This document shows, piece after piece, positions 59,893 through 64,000 of a stretch of DNA of 64,000 nucleotides. A model generated the notes under the pieces. That model made no database searches. It worked only from the letters and a program-made list of their open reading frames with translations, and was not told the DNA's origin. This stretch comes from Halobacillus mangrovi (GTDB lineage: Bacteria > Bacillota > Bacilli > Bacillales > Halobacillaceae). The first letter of the stretch is position 1, and the number at the start of each line of letters is the position of its first letter. The stretch covers positions 186,001 to 250,000 of the forward strand of contig NZ_CP020772.1 in NCBI RefSeq assembly GCF_002097535.1. Reading direction: 5' to 3'. Both the position numbers and the translations under genes were made by a program.

Positions 59893-59909
59893 TGTAATCA
59901 AAATGTAAT
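59893..59909 (+). promoter_or_regulatory. WalR-binding site upstream of the M23 peptidase gene
   Basis: TGTAAT-CAAAA-TGTAAT fits the WalR consensus TGTWAH-N5-TGTWAH exactly. A nearby TGTAAATTTACA palindrome (59918-59929) adds a further TGTAAA half-site. The site is about 205 nt before the peptidase ATG. The 59777-60114 gap otherwise holds the tRNA terminator and AT-rich DNA. Confidence 0.8.
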
Positions 59910-60114
59910 CGTTTTAGTGTAAATTTACATTATTTAAGTAAAAATAAAATATTTTTTTCGAGATATTGGAAACTATATTATGTCTTAATTACAAGCTTGG
60001 AAATCTATTTTAACAGGGTTTTGGCTATGATAGATTTAGGGAGTGAGAAATAATTCTTAATAAAAATATAAATAAATAGAAATATACGGTAATTTTTTAA
60101 CAGGAGGATACGGG

Positions 60115-61470
60115 ATGTTTCGCAGCAAAGGTATAGGAAAAAAAATAGCCGCAACTGCTTTAATTGGTCTTAGTTTAAGTGTCGGTACAGCATATGCTGA
60201 GAACAGCTTTAAAACTACATACCACGTTTTTGTAGATGGTAAACGTGTAGGAATTGTAGAAAACGAAGAAGTTGTAAAGAATTATGTTGAAAATCGGGTC
60301 GAAAATGCTGAGAATAAACACGAAAATTGGGATATGGTGGTCGAGGAAGATGTTTCTTTCGAGTCTGAAAAAATGTTTGCCCCCGACTTAAAAAATGATA
60401 AAGTAATCCAGTCCCTAGAGGAAGAACTTACGATAGCGGCTTCCGCTGTAGATTTACAAATAGATGGAGAAACGGTTGCTTTTCTTCCTAGTGAAGAGCA
60501 GGCAGACGAAGTAGTCCGTCAACTTAAAGAGAAATATGTCGATGCTGAAACCTTGACTAAACTTGATGAAGCCGAATCTAAAGGAGAGGCGGAGAAATTA
60601 GGAGACAATAAGTCAGCCATTACAGATGTTCAGCTTTCCGAAAAAGTGACAAAAAAACCAACGAAGGTTCAACCTTCTGATATGACCACAGTGAAAGAAG
60701 CCGTGGCTAAAATCGAGGAAGGAGAAACTTCTGTTCGATACGAAATGTCACAGGATCACCTAATGAATGCTGATGCTAATGAAGAAGAGCAAGAACAGCC
60801 GGATGGCGAAGACGTAGAAAAAACTACAGAGAAGGATCCATTGCTAGATGTCATCGTAAAAGAACAAGGCACAAAGACCGAGACAATCTCCCATGAAAAA
60901 GAAGTGAGAGAGACGGATGAACTCTACAAAGGAGATACGGAAGTAAAGCAAAAAGGAGAAGACGGGGAAAGAACCATACACTTTACGAAAACGATAGTGA
61001 ATGGTGAATTAGATGAGAAAGAAGTTACGAAAGAAGAAGTAACAAAAGAGCCTGTCAAAGAAATTATCTTAAAAGGGACAAAGGTCGTTCCTTCCAGGGG
61101 CACTGGGAACTTTGAATGGCCGGCGATGGGCGGTCAAATCACGAGTAAGTTGGGGCAACGCTGGGGCCGCATGCATAAGGGCATCGATATTGCCGGCGTC
61201 AGTGACCGAACGATTAAAGCTGCTGATAACGGAACAGTCGTAACGGCTGAACGTCAGCCAAGCTTTGGAAATAAAATTGTAATTGACCACAATAATGGGT
61301 ATAAAACCATTTACGCACATCTTGCTTCCTTCGACGTAAAAGAAGGAGATGTCGTGAAAAAAGGTCAGTCTATTGGAATAATGGGAACAACAGGGCATTC
61401 GACGGGAATTCACTTGCATTTTGAAGTGCATAAGGATGGTTCACTAAAGAATCCACTTTCCTATTTCTAA
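60115..61470 (+). CDS. M23 family cell-wall endopeptidase with G5-like domain
   Basis: Secreted peptidoglycan hydrolase of 451 aa. Signal peptide 1-28 (ending GTAYAE). A long acidic, Glu/Lys-rich central region contains a G5-like stretch (about 250-325). The C-terminal LytM/M23 domain has zinc ligands in MHKGIDIAG (HxxxD) and HLHFEVH (HxH). AGGAGG upstream. It sits directly upstream of walR and has a perfect WalR box, so it is a likely WalRK target. No PGN-binding LysM is visible. Confidence 0.92.
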   Translation: MFRSKGIGKKIAATALIGLSLSVGTAYAENSFKTTYHVFVDGKRVGIVENEEVVKNYVENRVENAENKHENWDMVVEEDVSFESEKMFAPDLKNDKVIQSLEEELTIAASAVDLQIDGETVAFLPSEEQADEVVRQLKEKYVDAETLTKLDEAESKGEAEKLGDNKSAITDVQLSEKVTKKPTKVQPSDMTTVKEAVAKIEEGETSVRYEMSQDHLMNADANEEEQEQPDGEDVEKTTEKDPLLDVIVKEQGTKTETISHEKEVRETDELYKGDTEVKQKGEDGERTIHFTKTIVNGELDEKEVTKEEVTKEPVKEIILKGTKVVPSRGTGNFEWPAMGGQITSKLGQRWGRMHKGIDIAGVSDRTIKAADNGTVVTAERQPSFGNKIVIDHNNGYKTIYAHLASFDVKEGDVVKKGQSIGIMGTTGHSTGIHLHFEVHKDGSLKNPLSYF

Positions 61471-61474
61471 GTAG

Positions 61475-61510
61475 AACATCCACTATGAGGCCTCATAGTG
61501 GATGTTTTTT
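61475..61510 (+). terminator. Terminator between M23 gene and walR
   Basis: ACATCCACTATGAGG and CCTCATAGTGGATGT are perfect inverse complements with almost no loop, followed by a T run. Confidence 0.92.
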
Positions 61511-61612
61511 ATAAGTTTAGGGAATGATTCTATATAGATGAAGTAAGACATTTAGCTGTAAATAAGTTAAAATGAGATAGAGTATAGAAGTTGATGAAAA
61601 GGATGTGACTTT

Positions 61613-62317
61613 ATGGCTCCAAAGATTCTAGTCGTAGATGATGAAAAGCCTATAGCTGATATATTGAAATTCAACTTAGAAAAAGAAGGATACGAGGTCG
61701 TGTGCGCTTATGATGGCGATGAAGCGATCAATAAAGCAAACGATGAAAAACCTGATTTAATTTTACTTGATATTATGCTTCCAAATAAAGATGGAAACGA
61801 AGTGTGTCGTGAAGTAAGAAAGACACAAAATATGCCGATTATTATGCTGACCGCGAAAGATGCGGAGATTGACAAGGTTCTTGGGCTTGAAATGGGAGCA
61901 GACGATTATGTGACCAAACCATTCAGTAATCGTGAATTGATTGCCCGTGTTAAAGCGAACCTGCGTCGTCAGCAGCAGGAACCTGAGGATAGCACAGATC
62001 AGCCGAAGGACATTACCATCGGACGTTTGGCGATTCACCCTGATGCTTACACCGTAACGAGGGACGGTTCTTACATCGAACTTACTCATCGTGAATTTGA
62101 ATTGCTGCACTACTTAGCCCGTCACATTGGACAAGTTATGACCCGAGAACACCTTTTAGAAACCGTATGGGGCTATGATTATTATGGAGACGTTCGCACG
62201 GTTGACGTAACGGTGCGCCGTCTGCGTGAAAAAATAGAGGAGAACCCGAGTAACCCTGTTTGGATTGTTACCCGACGCGGGGTAGGCTATTACTTAAGAA
62301 ACCCAGAGCAGGAGTAA
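61613..62317 (+). CDS. walR: Response regulator WalR (YycF)
   Basis: Essential OmpR-type regulator of cell-wall hydrolases, 234 aa. Receiver domain with DD at 9-10, phosphoacceptor Asp53 ([11 protein letters not shown]), Thr80 and Lys102. Winged-helix domain with [33 protein letters not shown] sequence. ATG with AAGGATGTG upstream. Followed 7 nt later by walK. Confidence 0.98.
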   Translation: MAPKILVVDDEKPIADILKFNLEKEGYEVVCAYDGDEAINKANDEKPDLILLDIMLPNKDGNEVCREVRKTQNMPIIMLTAKDAEIDKVLGLEMGADDYVTKPFSNRELIARVKANLRRQQQEPEDSTDQPKDITIGRLAIHPDAYTVTRDGSYIELTHREFELLHYLARHIGQVMTREHLLETVWGYDYYGDVRTVDVTVRRLREKIEENPSNPVWIVTRRGVGYYLRNPEQE

Positions 62318-62324
62318 GGGTTTT

Positions 62325-64000
62325 ATGAAAAAGGTTGGCTTTTTTCAGTCGGTCCGGCTGAAACTTATTGTTGTGTACATTTTACTCATGTTATTAGGCA
62401 TCCAAGTCATTGGTGCCTATTTTGTTAAGAAATTAGAAGATCAGTTGACAACTAATTTTACGACTTCTATTGATGACCGTGTAGAATCGTTGACCTTTAG
62501 TTTGCAGAATGCCTTTACAGCAGAAAGAGGGGAAGATTCCCCAACTCTGGAAGCAGAGGTGCAGAATCTGCTCGAAGAATTTAATAAGACGGATATTAGT
62601 AAGCTTCAGGTTATTGACAGTTCACAGAGCATAATTGCTAATATAAGCGATCAGTCAGCCATCGGAAAAAAGGTAACAGAATCTAGAATTACAAAAGTGT
62701 TCATTCTGGGGGAATCACAGCCTCAGCCCGTTACTTCCGATGGTGAACGCTTATATGTCGGCGCCAAACCGATTATAGATGAAGAAGGTAATATCGTAGG
62801 TGTGCTAAATTATGAAGCGCAGATGGACGGTATATATAATCAAATGCAATCGATTAATCGGATTTTTGCTAATGGAACACTGCTTGCTATTGCCATAACA
62901 GCTTTATTAGGTATTCTTGTTGCTCGAACGATAACGAAGCCGCTGACAGAAATGAAAAGACAGGCTCAAATTATGGCTACTGGTGACTTTTCACAAAAAG
63001 TCGATGTGAAAGGGAATGACGAGATCGGTCAGCTTGGGATCACCTTTAATGATTTGAACGATAAATTGAAATTAGCCCAGGCTACAACAGAAGGCGAGCG
63101 GCGGAAATTAAGTTCCGTTCTGTCGAATATGTCAGATGGTGTCATCGCTACAGACCGGCTTGGGGCGATCATATTAATGAATGAACCCGCAGCAAGGCTG
63201 ATTGGCCAGAATTTTGAGGATGTCCAGGGCCAATCACTCATCGACCTTTTTGATCTGAACGATCAAGTTGAAGAAATGAGTGAACTGGAGGAGACTGGCT
63301 CTCTGATCATTGATTTAAGCACCGAAGATAAGCACTTATTGTTAAAGGCCAATTTCTCTGTCGTTGAAGATGAAAACAATGAAATGAATGGGTTTATCAC
63401 TGTAATCAGTGATGTTACAGAGCAAGAAAAAGTTGAACAAGAGCGTCGAGAGTTCGTATCGAACGTATCGCATGAGCTTCGCACACCGCTAACGACGATG
63501 AGAAGCTATATCGAGGCGCTAAACGATGGGGCGTGGAGAGACGAAGATATCGCCCCCCGATTTTTAGATGTTACACAAAATGAAACTGATCGGATGATCC
63601 GTCTAGTGAATGATCTCCTACAGCTGACTAAGATGGATCACAAAGAGACCACCTTAATGAAAGAGCGGGTCGAATTTATCGGTTTCTTCAACCATATTAT
63701 TGATCGTTTTGAAATGAATAAAGATGAAAAGATGACCTTTGAACGTAATTTAGATACCCGCAACATGTATGTGTGGATGGATAAAGATAAAATTACGCAA
63801 GTGTTAGATAACGTCATTTCTAATGCCATCAAGTACTCCCCGGAAGGTGGGACCGTCCGCTTTGATGTTCACTCCACTAGGAAGCAGCTAGTGGTGAGTG
63901 TATCAGATGAGGGGATCGGGATGCCTCCTGATACCGTTGATAAGATCTTTGATCGCTTTTACCGCGTGGATAAATCAAGGGCCAGAGAAATGGGCGGAAC
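62325..64000 (+). CDS. walK: Sensor histidine kinase WalK (YycG), C-terminus cut by window edge
   Basis: Membrane sensor kinase that phosphorylates WalR. About 558 residues are visible with no stop. First membrane segment about 13-32, extracellular PAS-like domain, second segment about 185-205, then HAMP (ARTITKPLTEMKRQAQ), PAS (LSNMSDGVIATDRLG), H-box SNVSHELRTPL with His383, N-box DNVISNAIKYSPEGG, and G1 DEGIGMPP. Only the last ATP-lid part is missing. Cotranscribed with walR. Confidence 0.98.
   Translation, partial: MKKVGFFQSVRLKLIVVYILLMLLGIQVIGAYFVKKLEDQLTTNFTTSIDDRVESLTFSLQNAFTAERGEDSPTLEAEVQNLLEEFNKTDISKLQVIDSSQSIIANISDQSAIGKKVTESRITKVFILGESQPQPVTSDGERLYVGAKPIIDEEGNIVGVLNYEAQMDGIYNQMQSINRIFANGTLLAIAITALLGILVARTITKPLTEMKRQAQIMATGDFSQKVDVKGNDEIGQLGITFNDLNDKLKLAQATTEGERRKLSSVLSNMSDGVIATDRLGAIILMNEPAARLIGQNFEDVQGQSLIDLFDLNDQVEEMSELEETGSLIIDLSTEDKHLLLKANFSVVEDENNEMNGFITVISDVTEQEKVEQERREFVSNVSHELRTPLTTMRSYIEALNDGAWRDEDIAPRFLDVTQNETDRMIRLVNDLLQLTKMDHKETTLMKERVEFIGFFNHIIDRFEMNKDEKMTFERNLDTRNMYVWMDKDKITQVLDNVISNAIKYSPEGGTVRFDVHSTRKQLVVSVSDEGIGMPPDTVDKIFDRFYRVDKSRAREMGG

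Overview
The window is a contiguous chromosome segment around the replication origin of an endospore-forming member of the Bacillaceae. The gene order serS, pdxTS, dacA, guaB, yaaC, gyrA, gyrB, remB, recF, yaaA, dnaN, dnaA | rpmH, rnpA, yidC, khpB, mnmE, mnmG, rsmG ... noc, parB, yyaC, ychF, rpsF-ssb-rpsR ... yybS, gdpP, rplI, dnaC, purA, walRK is the Bacillus subtilis-type origin region. Sporulation-linked genes (splAB, yyaC, spoIIIJ/yidC, khpB, noc, spo0J) support an endospore former. From recall, the proteins look most like Halobacillus or a close relative. That is an impression, not a search result.

Layout. Positions 1-15,000 (mostly minus strand) hold serS (cut by the window edge) with a T-box leader, the PLP synthase pair pdxS/pdxT, dacA, guaB, yaaC, gyrase, remB, recF, yaaA and dnaN. 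Positions 15,000-17,000 hold a bipartite oriC: DnaA-box clusters on both sides of dnaA, a DnaA-trio-like unwinding motif between dnaA and dnaN, two Spo0A-box matches and a terminator-like hairpin in the dnaA leader. Positions 17,100-23,600 (plus) hold rpmH, rnpA, yidC, khpB, mnmE, mnmG and rsmG.

Positions 23,600-30,600 are an accessory insertion between rsmG and noc: a phosphodiesterase, nei, an SDR, two acetyltransferases, splAB, and an MFS transporter behind a leader peptide and an SD-sequestering hairpin. Positions 30,700-39,200 hold noc, parB, DUF554, yyaC, a YkvI-type membrane protein, an MscS channel, DUF951, ychF and rpsF-ssb-rpsR. The parA/soj gene normally found between noc and parB is absent; only a C-terminal scrap of its reading frame remains. 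Positions 39,200-47,300 hold nsrR/hmp, a YczE/YitT-type membrane protein, an OppA-like lipoprotein, a serine-synthesis pair and a histidine phosphatase. Positions 47,300-58,700 hold hisJ, yybS, gdpP, rplI, dnaC, an AtoE transporter, a HAD/DeoR pair, purA with PurR boxes, and a LOG-family gene whose start lies inside a parS site. Positions 58,700-64,000 hold an orphan secreted protein, tRNA-Asp, tRNA-Phe, an M23 peptidase with an upstream WalR box, walR and walK (cut by the window edge).

How the parts fit together. Chromosome organisation is the main theme: DnaA boxes, parS sites for ParB, a perfect Noc-binding site and 0A boxes all lie within about 45 kb of oriC. Genes left of dnaA are mostly minus strand and genes right of it mostly plus, so the core genes run with the replication forks. 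Most plus-side exceptions are accessory genes. A family of interspersed intergenic repeats (four copies) and a second repeat type splitting pdxS from pdxT mark sites of past rearrangement.
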